Assembly: GCA_005784505.1 (NCBI GenBank)
Contig: VCAZ01000035.1
Location: 2,447,501-2,511,500 of the forward strand
Reading direction: 5' to 3'
Source: Bagarius yarrelli
Taxonomy: Eukaryota; Chordata; Actinopteri; Siluriformes; Sisoridae
Length of the DNA: 64,000 nt
In this document: in pieces, positions 45,706 through 57,683 of the stretch
How the letters are laid out: each line of letters opens with the position of its first letter
Numbering within the stretch: the first letter of the stretch is position 1
Translations under genes and position numbers: made by a program
The notes under the pieces: generated by a model
Databases searched by the model: none
Seen by the model: the letters and a program-made list of their open reading frames with translations, nothing else
Told to the model about the DNA's origin: nothing

Positions 45706-45975
45706 CCAATATATTGTAACGCTTCACGATATTGCGTGTCATCCTCGCGCTAGTTTTGCTAATCTTGTCTGTATTATTCCAGTTTTATGTGCTGCCGTAA
45801 CTGGCCAATGATGGAAACCTGCAGGGCAGATAATCGACCAGAGCAACAGCAGCTCCGGAGTCACTGTTAGTTCACCCTCAGCATCGGCCAGCAGCTTCAA
45901 GCAATCAGATTTCAGAAAACAACACTGTTTTCATCCATAAAAATAAAATGGAAGATTTGGACACATATTTGATCA

Positions 45976-46022
45976 TTTACATTTACAGCATTTAGCAGAC
46001 GCTCTTGTCCAGAGCGACATAC
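45976..46022 (-). repeat. SINE-A tail-only fragment
   Basis: ACATTTACAGCATTTAGCAG then ACGCTCTTGTCCAGAGCGAC. It could equally be the 3' tip of an L2-clade LINE that shares this tail. Confidence 0.7.
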
Positions 46023-46145
46023 AAAAGAGCTTTGAGTCACATCATTAAACAGCTCAATACTGATACAATAGTTCACAAATCGGTGTAACAACAAGCTTTC
46101 ATTTTCTTCCTCAGTACCAGTGATGAAAATAACTAGGAAAGTAAA

Positions 46146-46282
46146 CAGGAAGTGGTGGCTTAGTGGTTCCGGCCTGATCCCGGAAGGACCGGCGTTTGAT
46201 TCCCAGTGCCACCAAGCCACCACTGTGGGCCCCTGAGCAAGGTACTTAAGTCGCTCTGGATAAGGGTGTCTGGTAAATGTAA
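46146..46282 (+). repeat. SINE-A copy with central deletion
   Basis: GGAAGTGGTGGCTTAGTGGT head, B box GTTTGATTCCC, then GGGCCCCTGAGCAAGG joined directly to AAGTCGCTCTGGATAAGGGT. Confidence 0.88.
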
Positions 46283-48348
46283 GTAACTAATTACAAATAA
46301 TTTTATTACAGTACTTTTCATTTTATTTACTGTTTTGGAGTATAATTCAATAGAGTTGTTTAAAAAGACATTGTTTAATTTTACTTTATTCGTTTTTTAC
46401 AAACGCACAACAAAAATCTGTAAATGTATGCTTTTAAAGTGTAATGCATTACTTGGGGGATTATATAATCTATTTTTATAGGTTAAACACTAATAGTATA
46501 TAATTTTTTTTAAATAAAGTTTTATTTCTAACCTTAAGCAGCTCAGTTCTTTTTTACTGTCTGACCTTTACGAAAAGTTGGGTAATTATAGCGATTCTGT
46601 TTCTGTTTATCGATTACGATTCTTATGGAAGTTTTAATTTAAATAAGACAAAAAAACAAAAATACTTTAGATAATTGGGGACTCTTAATTTATAGATATC
46701 AATCAAATCGAGTGTTTTAATGAGTGTTTAATGACGTCTTTTCTGATTTGTTTCTGTGAAGCAAACGCGCTATAGAAATAAAAGTTAAGTTATCTTCGGG
46801 TTTAGCCGATCTCGCCGATCTCTCCTCACGATGTCTAACCTTTCCGGAAAAATCCACCTTAAAAACGTATTTTTAAGTATGTCCAAAACAAAGTTCATTT
46901 CTCCTCCTCCGTCAGCCATTGTGGGCGTAAACATTCTAATCCAACTGTACAGACGTGTTTTGGTAGTCTGTAGGCTGTAATAATTTACTCTGATCCACCT
47001 ATTAGAAGACGGAAAAATGCTGATGTCATCGTGCGTCAGCTAGCGGGCTTCCGGAGGCGGGTTTATAAAATCTGACTGGGTAAAGAAACAGTCTTTAATA
47101 ATATTAACCAATGATCAATCTGCCACTGCTAATATAGTGTAAGTCACATGGGCAGCACTACTGATTCTGAAGGGTTTGGGCAGATTAGATTAACATGGCA
47201 GCACATAGAAACTGAAATCTGATTGGACAAAAAATCTAATATCCACATACGCGTACTGGAAGCAGTGTAGCAAGAAAAACACTATGAAATGAAGGGAATA
47301 AACTGTTGGAATAAATTAATGCTGTTTAATTGAATAAATATTAGAATTAAGGATGTAAATGGAGGTCAGCTTCTGATTCTGATAGTGTTTAGGGCAGCAG
47401 AGAAGAACTTACTGGCCCGAACTGCCCGACACTACACACTAAAGTACTTTGTAATGTAACTACAGTAACTTGAGTAGTTTTTTTTAACAAAATACTCTTA
47501 ATCAAGTCACATTCTGTTCCAGTACCGCTACTCGCACTCCTATTTAAGTAGCAATATTTTTACATAAGTAGAAATCTTCAGTACTTTTCCCACCATTGCA
47601 CAGTATTTGTTAAACAGCGTCAAGTATTAAAGGCTGAAATTCTGGTGCCTTGTAGATCCAGTTTCTATGAATGTAGGTAAACTTCACCATTAACGCTATT
47701 AGTTTTCCATCAACTTCATCTCACATCACTATAACCTTTCAAACTTACAACCCGTCACGAACCTTCTGCAAGCTTTAGCCATGAAAAAGCAGCCTGAGCA
47801 ACATATACATCGCCCTCTTGTGGACATCTCCTGTTGACCTTCTGGTTGTAAAACTTTTTTTATTTAACCTTAGAGCGACTATGCGATAAACTATGCAACA
47901 ACCTTAACATGCCTTTCATTCCAATTAACAGGATAATAGAGCTAGAGCGGGGGAAAAAATGGATGTCTTACTAAAAATTGATCAGGAATGTGTTTGGAAT
48001 GGCTGAAAAGTAGCCAGACATGATTTGCATAAAGAGGATGTAGGGTATTCACGGTGGTACCTTAAACAAACAAAAAAAATCATTAAGGAAAAATGTTGAT
48101 TAGACAACATTGTTGATGTTCGTCTACACAGATGTGTTAATCACATTCTTCTATTCAGCGTCTGGGAGATAAAAAGACTCCAAACTGGCACCGATACTCT
48201 AGTTAAAAAAATTTTTTAATTAAAGCTGATTAAATATCTGGGCTACATGCCTGTCATGTCAGGTTTTATTTGAATTTATGGAAGAAGAAGAAGAAGAACC
48301 TTCAGTTTTGTTATTTTTCTTTCCAATTATCATAAAATAAATACATTT
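46283..48348. other. Intergenic sequence, nothing assigned
   Basis: Mostly AT-rich. A GC-richer patch at about 46800-47080 (CCGGAGGCGGGTTTATAAAA) has a TATA-like string but no associated ORF or splice signals, so no promoter is claimed. Confidence 0.4.
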
Positions 48349-48702
48349 GTAGCAGAGCTGACGATGGTTTTTTTGGGAGTGACGAGGTTGGACAGGATTA
48401 GGAACGAGATCATCAGGGGGACGACTCATGTTAGATGTTTTGGGGAGAAAGTCAGGAAAGTCCAGATTGAGGTGGTTTGGACATGTACAGAGGAGGGATA
48501 GTGAATATATTGGTAGGAGGATGTTAGAAATGAAGCTACCAGACAGAAGGTAAAGAGAAAGACCAAAGAGGAGGTATATGGATGCGATAAACGAGGACAT
48601 GAAGTTAGTGAGTGTGAGTAAAGAGGATGTAGAGAATAGCGTTAGGTGGAGACAGATGATTCGCTGTGACAACCCCTAAAAGGGAGCAGCCGAAACGAAA
48701 AG
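48349..48702 (+). mobile_element. RTE-type LINE 3' end, copy 1
   Basis: It begins in the reverse-transcriptase C-terminal region (GGAGTGACGAGGTTGGACAG translates to GVTRLDRIRNE). It continues through the WFGHV..GRRML..RPKRR region and a WRQMIR-equivalent, then the tail CCCCTAAAAGGGAGCAGCCG. The frame is broken by shifts. It is 5'-truncated, as is usual for LINEs. The antisense open frame of about 137 codons is a shadow. Confidence 0.75.
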
Positions 48703-49222
48703 AATGCATTTGAAGCCAGTAGCACGCTTGGAAAAATCTAGCATGCAGTATAAAACTTGGGTATTGGAACCACCTATTGCTGCACTTTCCTCCAAACCCA
48801 GGGGGAACAGTAGTCTCTAGGCAACAAGCGAGGGTTTTGATGTCCAAATGTTTGCGCAGTAAACGTCTCTTTAATTCAATTTTCTAATGCAAAGTTTAAA
48901 GATATGGATGTCTGCTGCCTTTGAAGGTCGTCCTGGCACTCACAGGCATGTGACCGGGAACAATTCCACATTGCGGACCAGCTAAAAGCTAAAAATCAAG
49001 CTGAGAATATATTTTTATACACGTTTTGTTTCTTTTGTTGAGCCACTGAAACAGGAGGGTTTTAGAAAAGTAATAGGTGGAAGAGCTGGGTATGTTTCAG
49101 AGTGTGGAGGTTTTGGGACGGCAAGAGTGTGTATACATACTGCAAGCTTCGAACCACATTAAGTTGGTATATTACAAATATTAGAAATGACATGGTTTTC
49201 TTCATGTAAGATGTTAAAATTT

Positions 49223-49550
49223 TGGTTTCTTTGGGAGTGACGAGGTTGGACAGGATTCATCAGGGGGACGGCTCATGTTAGATGTTCTGAGGAGAAAGTC
49301 AGGAAAGCACAGATTGAGGTGGTTTGGACATGTCCAGAGGAGGGATAGTGAATATATCGGTAGGAGGATGTTAGAAATGAAGCTACCAGGCAGAAGGTAA
49401 AGAGGAAGACCAAAGAGGAGGTATATAGATGCGATAAACAAGGACATGAAGTTAGTGAGTGAAGAGGATGTCGAGAATAGCGTTAGGGTGGAGACAGATG
49501 ATTCGCTGTGGTGATCCCTAAAAGAGAACAGCCGAAAGGAGAAGAAGAAG
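49223..49550 (+). mobile_element. RTE-type LINE 3' end, copy 2
   Basis: Same region as copy 1 with a short deletion after TTGGACAGGATT. It ends TCCCTAAAAGAGAACAGCCG followed by a (GAA)n tail, the usual RTE 3' terminus. Confidence 0.75.
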
Positions 49551-49618
49551 ACATGATTTTCTTTATGTCAAAAGCTATAAATTATTAAGTTAAAATTTCT
49601 TTTTTAGATTAAAAGATA

Positions 49619-50300
49619 GCACGGTGGCTTAGTGGTAAGCACTGTTTTCCACAGCATGAAGGTCGCGTATGCAATTATTTTACATAACCGTGATCGTTGA
49701 ATCCAAGCTCAATTATTACGCACTTTTAGTAGCCACAAGGGGGAGCTGTAGTACCTGCAGCACCTTACTTTCAACCAGAGTAAATGAGTGGAGTGGGATG
49801 ATTTGCAAGTCAGACTGTTGTGGGTTTCTTTCTGCGTAATCTGCACAGATAAAGCTAAGCAAATACGTGTGTTAAATTTAAATAACGCTGTTCTGATGAG
49901 TTTTGCATCACATGACCATATCGGTGCATTTGTAGAGCAAAGATTTCGTTATTTCTCAAAGATTGAGTAATTATTAATGATTGTTTACTGAATAAATCAC
50001 TTAATTAAATTGTATGATGTGTGTTATTGCAAACAAGTAATCGCTAAAGCCCCAAAACAGGCAATACATTGGCATAATCGCAGTTATTTATTTGACAATT
50101 AATCATCACCCAAATTTGATAATCGTGACAGGTATGGGAATTTGCATGTTCTCCCCGTGCTTGCGGGGGTTTACTCCGGGTTCTCCGGTTTCCTCCCACA
50201 GTCTCAAACCATGTATTTTAGGTTGATTGGTGATTCTAAATTGCCCATAGGAGTGTGTGTGTGTGTGTGCGGTTGTTCGTCTGTATGCGGCCCTGTGATT
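49619..50300 (+). repeat. Split SINE-B copy
   Basis: The tRNA-like head (GGTGGCTTAGTGGTAAGCAC, up to GAAGGTCGCG) is at 49619-49671. The body resumes at 50137 (TTTGCATGTTCTCCCCGTGC) to about 50300, where the 3' half is lost. The 465 bp between ends with TAATCGTGACAGG and contains AAGGGGGAGCTGTAG; it is probably a hAT-like element whose insertion removed about 45 bp of SINE. Confidence 0.7.
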
Positions 50301-50940
50301 CTGTTCTGTTGTGGTGTAAAAGATGAAAAAATCTCGATAAAATATAATTGTCGGAAAAAGTTGATGTATTTGCGAAAGAAAAAAATATATATACAGAAAC
50401 GATATCTTCCAATAACAATATTTTATTTTGAAATAAAATATCAAATTCTTTAATGATTATTAAGACATTTTAAATCTTATACTGAAAAAGTCTTTAAAAA
50501 TAATAAAAAAACAAACATTAAAGAAGTAGTTCGTAATATATATATTTTTTTACAGTTATCCAAGGGATTGCCTTTTAAGGAAAAGAGGGCGGGGCTTGTT
50601 TTAGGGTGAGCAAAAACTTTTAATGTTGTCTAAAACACTGCGAAATATCCGTTGCATAAATATATCATTTATCAGTATTTTTGTTTAATTATTTTAGGTC
50701 TTGATAAAATGTTTAAAAAAAAACATGGTGGTTAGAAATGCATAGTTTTTTTACCTTAGTTTTTTTTAACTTAAATTAAAGTTATATAAATCCCATTCTA
50801 TAGTTTATACCTTTCACAGTAGACATTTCTCATAGTAACAGTAACGACATTCATATACGTAGTTTTTCTTTGACTTTTTTTCCTTTCTTGCAGAAAATAT
50901 CAGAATTTCGAAATCCATGCAGGTGTAAACACACACCAAG
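50301..50940. other. Intergenic AT-rich sequence, nothing assigned
   Basis: No repeat or gene was recognised. Confidence 0.45.
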
Positions 50941-51300
50941 GCATGTTAAGAGGACACAATGGAGCAATCAATTACTCGTAATGACCCGAATCTTAAGCAC
51001 GAATCGATATCAGCCCGGATAAGACACTCTTTCAGCCATTGTGTTTGGGAGCAAACAGGGGTTGAGGTTCTCCAGAGCGATCGGCCGAGCTTGGTGTCAG
51101 GAAGGGGAACCGAGGAAAAGGTAATTGCAGCAGGGAAGCTAATAGCTATTCAGGACACCCTAGTGCTGGACAATTACACAGGTGGTCTTCGCTGTTATAT
51201 AGGCTCTCAGAAGCAGCTCAGTGATGAAGATGCCCTCGTCTCGTACACCCCCCCCACGCTCCCTCCACCCTGTTCCAGTCATATAATGGGTTAGAAAATG
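50941..51300. promoter_or_regulatory. Candidate conserved non-coding element
   Basis: 360 bp of balanced, repeat-free DNA between AT-rich flanks, with GGTAATTGCAGCAGGGAAGC, GCTAATAGCTATTC and GGACAATTACACAGG. The frame 50959-51294 (111 codons, AUG start) is open. It has no recognisable domain and shows no codon signature I can argue for, so an orphan single-exon gene is the less likely alternative. Confidence 0.35.
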
Positions 51301-51660
51301 TAGCAGAACAAAGGATTTTATCGAAAAGGCCATTGTCGGAGACGGTGCTTACAGTGAAATTCGCATTTAACACAGCTGGCTCTTAATGGGGCTCGAAGAA
51401 TATGACAGACGGTGTGTCCTTTTTTTCTTCCCCCCAAAAATGCTTCTTTTGACAGTGTATTTTGGCATTAAAAGTGTGCAATTTAAAAAGATGCCAAAAA
51501 AAAAAAAAAAAAAAAAAAAAAAAGATTGCAGGCTGGCATCGAAACACACGAATCATCTTTTCGTTTCACAAAATCTGTGTGGAAGTGTGACTTAAGCCAC
51601 AGGTCACAAAACTCGGCTTAAAACCTTCCCGAAGAAAAAAATCTGCACATTAAAACATAC

Positions 51661-52530
51661 AGGGTGGGAATCTTTAGCTACATTCCGATCCGATCTGATT
51701 CCGATCTTGGAAGCCATGATCCGATTCCAAAACCATTCTTAATCTACACTTTTATTCTAATTCTTCTGCTGTAAATACGTGTTTAGATCTTTACATTTTA
51801 ACCAGAATTGGAGTTTTTATGCTTTTAGTTTATAGTTGGAATTTCTGTATGACATCATCCTCCATCTTAAAAAAGATGATTTGGTTTCATAATTTTTCTT
51901 TTTATTAATAAAGTCGTGTTCAGGATAAACTGAAGCTCTAAATGAAACATCAAAATGTCCGATTATTATAATAATTATGAAGAACACTTAAATAACGCCG
52001 TAAGGACACACTGTACCTCAGCCCAAGCACCTGTAACGGTGTGTGAAACCCTGTGTTATCCACCACGGAGAACCAGCATAAATCCTGGGCAATAAAACCG
52101 CCACCGACCGAGTCATTCACTTCACCTTTTTTTTACAAAGTGTTTCCACACAGTCGATTTTACATTTGATGGCCAATTTTTATTTTTTATTAATTAAATT
52201 CTCCAGCACACGTCCCTGCATCAGTCAGTGCTTATGTAACAGACTAAACTGGTTATTAAGTTTATACGTGGTAATTTTGTGTCAGCGATTATTCTGTGTA
52301 TGCGGGTAAATGCATTTTTTCCCTCTGGGCTTGCTGTAGTTTGGTGAGAGTGCATGCGCACAGGGGTGTGAGACATAAAGTCGGTATCTAAAAAACAAGT
52401 TCAGTTCATTTTGAAATGTTTTCGTCCTTTGATTAATTAAATGTAAGTGTTTAGGTGAACCTGCACGCACAGACCTGCACCTTCGCCATCGAATCGCGAT
52501 GCATCGATAAATCGATTTATTTCCCAACCC
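51661..52530 (+). mobile_element. Non-autonomous hAT-like element, copy 2
   Basis: The left end AGGGTGGGAATCTTTAG and right end CGATTTATTTCCCAACCCCC form loose inverted ends with GATTCCGATC-type subterminal repeats. The interior aligns in reverse with 12720-13665, including TAACGCCGTAAGGACACACT. It retains the segment that the SINE replaced in copy 1. No transposase frame. Confidence 0.7.
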
Positions 52531-52978
52531 CCACTAAACATACACAACTGTAGAAACCTGAAGGTCTTTACGTGAAGCGCACAAAGAGAAGCGCACCATT
52601 AAAGAGCCACGTTTTCTATTATCCTTTATAACCTTGTTGAATCCGATTGTGCCGTGAAGCAACATTTTCAAAACTTTCAACATTCATAGAAACGCTTACT
52701 TTCGCCTCTGTTTCGGTCCCGAAACGAAAATTACATCATGCAACTTTACAGCAGCACAAAGAATGTTTCAAATGAAAACACTGCTTCTGCCTTAAGCGAG
52801 TTTTTGTCTGAAAGGTTAAATAAAACGCAGCTTTTTGTTCCGACTGTGATTAAATGTGACTTAGCGATCGAGATCAAATTATTCCCCTGCCATTCGTTCG
52901 AAAGTACACAAAATGGTCAGTGGTGAATAAGGAAAGCACAAGGACAGGAATTCGCATTTCCTCTCCGCCGGTTGGGCC

Positions 52979-53009
<31 letters not shown>

Positions 53010-53540
53010 CCACACACCGCATTCACACCTTAGCAGTGAAACAAACGATCGCTCCGACCTTCACATTAAACTGCACGAAGGAATCCTTTTTTTATTTTAT
53101 TACAGAACGGCCACATTACATTCTTACAAACTAGTAGCAATCGTCTGCTTATGTTTGAATTCTATGATTGCCTGAGGGGTGGAGGAGGCAATTTCATGTC
53201 TGTTTGCTTCAGATCTATAGACGTTTCATACAAGGAAAAAAAATAAAACATTGCAGTCTTTTTACCAGCACAATGAAGCGTCTAAACTAGACCATTTAGT
53301 CTGTTCGCTTAAGAGAGAGCAGGACGAGATTCTTCTTTACCAAACTTCTTGCAAGAACTTCCAATAAAAGTCAAAGCCCTTGCTGCTATTTGTTTCCATG
53401 GTTTTTTTATCAGTATGAAAATCTACCAGACTGAGGGGAAACTGGGAAAGTTATCCGGGGACCAGATGAGCTGATGAAATTCCCTACAAAAATTAGTTAT
53501 TTTTCGATTCAATAAAAACTCAAGCTACTATTGTAAGTAA
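52531..53540. other. Intergenic sequence with (CA)n at about 52982-53010
   Basis: Only a CA microsatellite was recognised. Confidence 0.45.
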
Positions 53541-53547
53541 TATTATA

Positions 53548-53615
53548 CACTATATAGCCAAATATTTGTGGACGCCTTACCGGCACATCCATAAGTGTCT
53601 TTGTCCAAACTGTCA
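53548..53615. mobile_element. Tc1-like terminal fragment
   Basis: ACACTATATAGCCAAATATT then TGTGGACGCCTTACC, the same terminus as at 25575 and 56217. Confidence 0.6.
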
Positions 53616-53675
53616 TAAAGTTAAAAGCACACAGTTGTCCAAAATGTCAGATTCGTATAAGTGGTGGATACATGA

Positions 53676-53710
53676 ATAGATATATAGCTAAATAGATGGA
53701 TGGATGGATG

Positions 53711-53767
<57 letters not shown>

Positions 53768-53930
53768 GTAGGTAGACAGACAGATACATGAGATAGATAG
53801 ATGGATGGGATGGATGGAGGTGATGGATGGGATCAGACAGACAGACAAACAGACAGACACGTAGATGGATGGATAGATGTACATACAGACAGACAGATGG
53901 ATGGCTAGACGGATGAATGGACAGACAGAC

Positions 53931-53997
<67 letters not shown>

Positions 53998-54016
53998 AAA
54001 ACAGACAGATAGATGG
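53676..54016. repeat. (GATA)n / (GACA)n / (GATG)n compound microsatellite
   Basis: Two long GATA runs (about 53712-53766 and 53931-53996) separated by mixed GACA and GATGG units. Confidence 0.97.
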
Positions 54017-54284
54017 ATAAATGATTTACATGGACAGAGTTCGCGTAAGCACTACACTCAGATTTAGCCGATTAACTTTATTCCTTCATTGAAATGAAAT
54101 GTGTCCATTTTACTTTAGTTCCTGTTCCAGCATAACATTAGCTACATTTACAAGGACACTGTTACTTTTAAACCGAATGAAATCAATCCAATTGATGAAG
54201 CCGAACGCAGTGTTTCATAAATGCTGAATAAAATAATCAGGTTAATATGCGCAGGGCTTTCAACTGGATTTGATCTTTTAAATG

Positions 54285-54400
54285 TTCTGGGATTTCCGAT
54301 CTGATTCCGAAATTGATTCTACCCTTTTTTTCTAATTCTTCTGCTGTGTAAATACATGTTTACATCTTCACATTTTAACCAGAATTGAGTTACAGAACCG
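54285..54400 (+). mobile_element. Terminal fragment of the hAT-like family of 12720/51661
   Basis: TTTCCGATCTGATTCCGAAA and CTAATTCTTCTGCTGTGTAA, then TCTTCACATTTTAACCAGAATTG, as in the left part of 51661-52530. Confidence 0.65.
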
Positions 54401-54539
54401 CAGAACCAACATTAGTGTCTGATCTCATTTATACTTTTGTGGCTACAATAAGAAAATCTGCACAGCCATGCCTCACAATCTAGAAAAATACGTTCAAATA
54501 CACACTTTAACATGCGACTGGTTGTCGTTGATGGAACCT

Positions 54540-54854
54540 GACTACATGACGTGATTTGCGACCACCTCTGAGTATCACTTCAAACTTAAAGCTTAAAACC
54601 CCCAAAATAATAATAAAAATAATAAAATGAAAATAGATAAATACACTTAGCATCAACCGTATTTATTTCATCACTCGATCCTTCATCACCGAGTTAAACT
54701 GAAATAATAACTTCATAGCATTTCGGATAATAACAGAGCAAAGTAAATAATGAAATAATACTGAATACTGCAATAATAAATCACGAGTACAAATAATAAT
54801 CATCGAATACTCTTAAAGATGTGATTACAAACGTAAGCGCTGTGGAGCAGGAAT
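54540..54854 (-). other. parva: Probable parva 3'UTR (part)
   Basis: AT-rich sequence directly downstream (minus strand) of the parva stop codon. An AATAAA hexamer lies at 54667-54662, about 190 nt past the stop, and is a candidate poly(A) signal. Another overlaps the stop codon itself (54859-54854). The true 3' end is unknown and could extend further left. Confidence 0.5.
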
Positions 54855-54931
54855 TTATTCCACATTCCGGTACTTGGTGAAGAGGTTGTATAGAACGCGT
54901 AATGTGGACTTGAGGTCGCAATTGACGATAT
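54855..54931 (-). CDS. parva: parva terminal coding exon
   Basis: This is the last exon of alpha-parvin, the focal-adhesion adaptor that binds ILK, paxillin and F-actin. The acceptor is a T-run ending CATAG at 54932. The exon starts in phase with the G of the previous exon (G|AT, Asp). It reads IVNCDLKSTLRVLYNLFTKY then RNVE and TAA at 54857-54855. This is the final helix of the C-terminal calponin-homology domain and is identical to the human protein as I know it. The stop codon overlaps an AATAAA hexamer (GGAATAAATT). Confidence 0.97.
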
Positions 54932-55341
54932 CTATGAAAAAAAAAACATAAAAAAAAAAAGTTAGAGATGGGTCAAGGGTATTTTTTATGGAATGTCGTG
55001 AGTTGAATGAATGTACAGAGAACTATAGTTTGAGTCTGAAGGTTGAATAGGAACTTATTTAGAAAAAAAAAGAAATATATAACTTTATAAAGCTCTGATT
55101 AATTGAAATCCCAGATAAAGAAGGTAATTTGAGTGTGCAAGCTGAAATAGAGCAATCATAGGCGGTGGTTGTAGTGGTGTGAGTGTGTGTGTGTGGGGGG
55201 GGGTGTTAAAGGTTAAAGGAAAACGTGTGAAAATATTATTTCCGAAATCTTCTACTACTAAGTGTACTACAATTAAGTAAGTACGTAAGTGTGTACTACA
55301 ATTAAGTAAGTAAATATATACTTCCTGGTTGTTAAAGAAGT

Positions 55342-55526
55342 GCATTTTGACATACAGATGTCTTTTATCCAGAATGACTTACATTTATTTCTTTTATACA
55401 ACTGAGCAATTAGCGGTTAAGGGCCTTACTCAGGGGCCCAGCGGCGGTAACTTAGTGGAGCTGTTAATTGAATCCACAACTTTCAGGTTGGTAGTCCAAC
55501 ACCTTAGCCATGAGCCACCACTTACA
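55342..55526 (-). repeat. SINE-A copy
   Basis: GTCTTTTATCCAGAATGACT tail, TATACAACTGAGCAATTAGC, GGCCTTACTCAGGGGCCCAG, TAGTCCAACACCTTAGCCAT. Confidence 0.9.
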
Positions 55527-55956
55527 GCTGGTATGAATAAAATTATCCGCCATGTTGAAACTGTCACATGACATGCAAAGTCACATGACATGCGAAGAGA
55601 AATTTAACTACAAGAAACAATATTTGTTTCTTCAAGTATTCAAAACTACTTAAAGCACTTAAAAACTGTTGCGTCGCCACTTTACACCATTTCTGGATAT
55701 GACAAGTCGTCTTTCCCGCGGGATACTAAAGTGTCCATAATATGCATACATCAAAATCCAGGGAAAAGTAGTCGGTCATCTGGGAACAATTCGTGTAACT
55801 GTAATTTGCATATAAATTCAGATTTGGCCTTTTTTTTTTACTATTTATTTATTTTAATAGACAAGAATAAAAATCCCAAACAGCTTAAATGTATGTGAGG
55901 TATGTTTAAACCACTGTTAGAAAACCACACACACCCTTCTGTTCTTAATGTCATAT

Positions 55957-56210
55957 GGGCAGTGGTGGCTCAGATGGTTAAGGCGCTGAGTTGCTGATCT
56001 GAAGACCAGGAAGACCTGGGTTCAAGCCCCACCACCGGCAAGCCAACCACTGTTGGGTCCTTGAGCAAGACCCTTAACCCTTCCAGCTCCAGGGGCACTG
56101 TATCATAGCTGACCCTGCGCTCTGACCCCCAACTTACTAAGATGGGATATGCGAAAAAAGAATTTCACTGTGCTATAAAAAAGTATATGTGATGAAATAA
56201 AGGCATTTAC
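55957..56210 (+). repeat. SINE-D copy
   Basis: GGGCAGTGGTGGCTCAGATG head, B box GGGTTCAAGCCCC, CTTGAGCAAGACCCTTAACC, TACTAAGATGGGATATGCGA; the 3' end is rearranged after TTTCACTGTGCTATAAA. Confidence 0.92.
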
Positions 56211-56212
56211 AT

Positions 56213-56578
56213 ATGCTGAACAGACAAAAGTATTCGGACACCTGACCATCTATGTGGTTATTCTAAATTTAGTCCCATATGTACCATCACACATCTGGGA
56301 AGGCTTTAAAAAGTGGCGGTGGGAATTTAATTCATTAAGTCACTATAATATTAGTGAGATCAGACACTGATGTTGGGTTAGAAGGTCTGAGGTGCAGATG
56401 ATGGAGTTCTTCCCAAAAGTGTTCAGTGGGGTTGAGTCAGAGTCACGGCTCTCAGGTGCTTCCATGCCAACTATGGAAGAAGTTCTTCCAAGCCAAAACA
56501 GCATGTCTTCATGGAGCTTAAGGGCTTTGTTCACAGGGGCATTGTCATGCCAGAACAGTGTTTGGGTTACTTTTTTAT
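56213..56578 (-). mobile_element. Tc1/mariner-related transposase relic
   Basis: The plus-strand left end ACAAAAGTATTCGGACACCT is the family terminus. On the minus strand the sequence derives from the C-terminal catalytic region of a Tc1-like transposase. GACAATGCCCC (the D of the DDE/D triad within DNAP) is at the right, followed by stretches matching the SPDLNP-equivalent region, with stops and shifts throughout. The right part of the element is missing. Confidence 0.65.
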
Positions 56579-56589
56579 TTTAAAGCTAT

Positions 56590-56726
56590 ATTCTTTTCTA
56601 TTTTGCTTTTATCGGTAGGACAAAGATGAAACAGGGACAAACTGGATGAGGGTTGGGCCGGGAAGGACCTGAGCCAGAATCAAACTGGGGTCAGCGGAGC
56701 TCAAAGTGGCTTAAGCGCCGGTTGTG
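56590..56726 (-). repeat. SINE-C fragment
   Basis: TATCGGTAGGACAAAGATGA, GGGCCGGGAAGGACCTGAGC, TAAGCGCCGG; same order as 23305-23460. Confidence 0.65.
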
Positions 56727-57505
56727 TTTGGGTTTCTTAGTTCCAGTAAAGGAATAACGCAATGCTACAACCTATACGGTCATCCTAGACAAATGTGTGC
56801 TTCAAAATTCCACAATCTTTCTGGCAATATAGTGTAACTGTTGTAATAACAGTTATGCAAAGTACACCAGCAAGCTCACCCAGTGACATACTATCATATC
56901 ATCAATAATATCTTGAAGAATGCTAGCCTCTAAGTTACATGGTCTCAGCTGCTGGATCATTGATTTTAGGAGAACTAAATCTGCTGCCATGTTAGTCATT
57001 TGTTTTGCGAGCATCACATAATGCTTTCTGGGCTTCAACGCTTATCAGTTGTCACCAACAGCCTGTTTAGACTGAGACGTTTGGGCCAGATTCAGCTCCG
57101 AGCCAAGATTTAAACCCCAACAGCCAAGCATGTTGTGTCTGCACAGACGTCGTTATGCTCTTAATATCGGAGCTGTCGGAAGGTTTGAATGGAGGTTTGA
57201 ATCAGAATATTTTATTGATAGTTAAAAAAATGTAGAAAGAAGCATAAAGAATGGAGGTCTGAATCAGGATCAGCTTCCTCATAAGGTTCAATTGACTGCC
57301 GATTTTCCAATTTCAATACTTCGAGACGATGTTTGTATAAACATTCCATAGAATTATTAGCTAATGGAAAATGCAGCCTACATTTCTACAAAGGAGGAAT
57401 ATCCATGTCCAAACGAAAAGTCCAAACGACTTTAGCAAGAATCAGCTGTCAGCTGTCAGCTAAGAATAGTGGACCATCACTTACTAGAGTGTGGTACGTT
57501 TTCGG

Positions 57506-57683
57506 AATAGTGCAGTGGTTTTAAGATGCTGGACTGCTAATTGGAAGATCAAGGTTTGATTCCCAAGTTGCCCCACCAAGTTGCCACTGAGCAAGGCCCT
57601 TACCCCCTAATTGCTTAGTTGTATAAAAGAGTTTAATGTAAGTCGTTTTGGATAAGGGCGTCAGCCAAATACTGTAAATGTAA
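57506..57683 (+). repeat. SINE-A copy
   Basis: GATGCTGGACTGCTAATTGG, AAGGTTTGATTCCCAAGTTG, GTTTTGGATAAGGGCGTCAG tail. Confidence 0.9.

Noticed and set aside
46800..47080. Possible promoter with TATA-like string and ETS-like CTTCCGGAGGC
   Set aside because: No exon, ORF or splice donor follows on either strand, and the GC content is only mildly raised.
48259..48672. 137-codon minus-strand frame with hydrophobic runs, and relatives at 49214 and 59289
   Set aside because: All three are the antisense of the same RTE LINE 3' segment. The repetition reflects the repeat, not a gene family.
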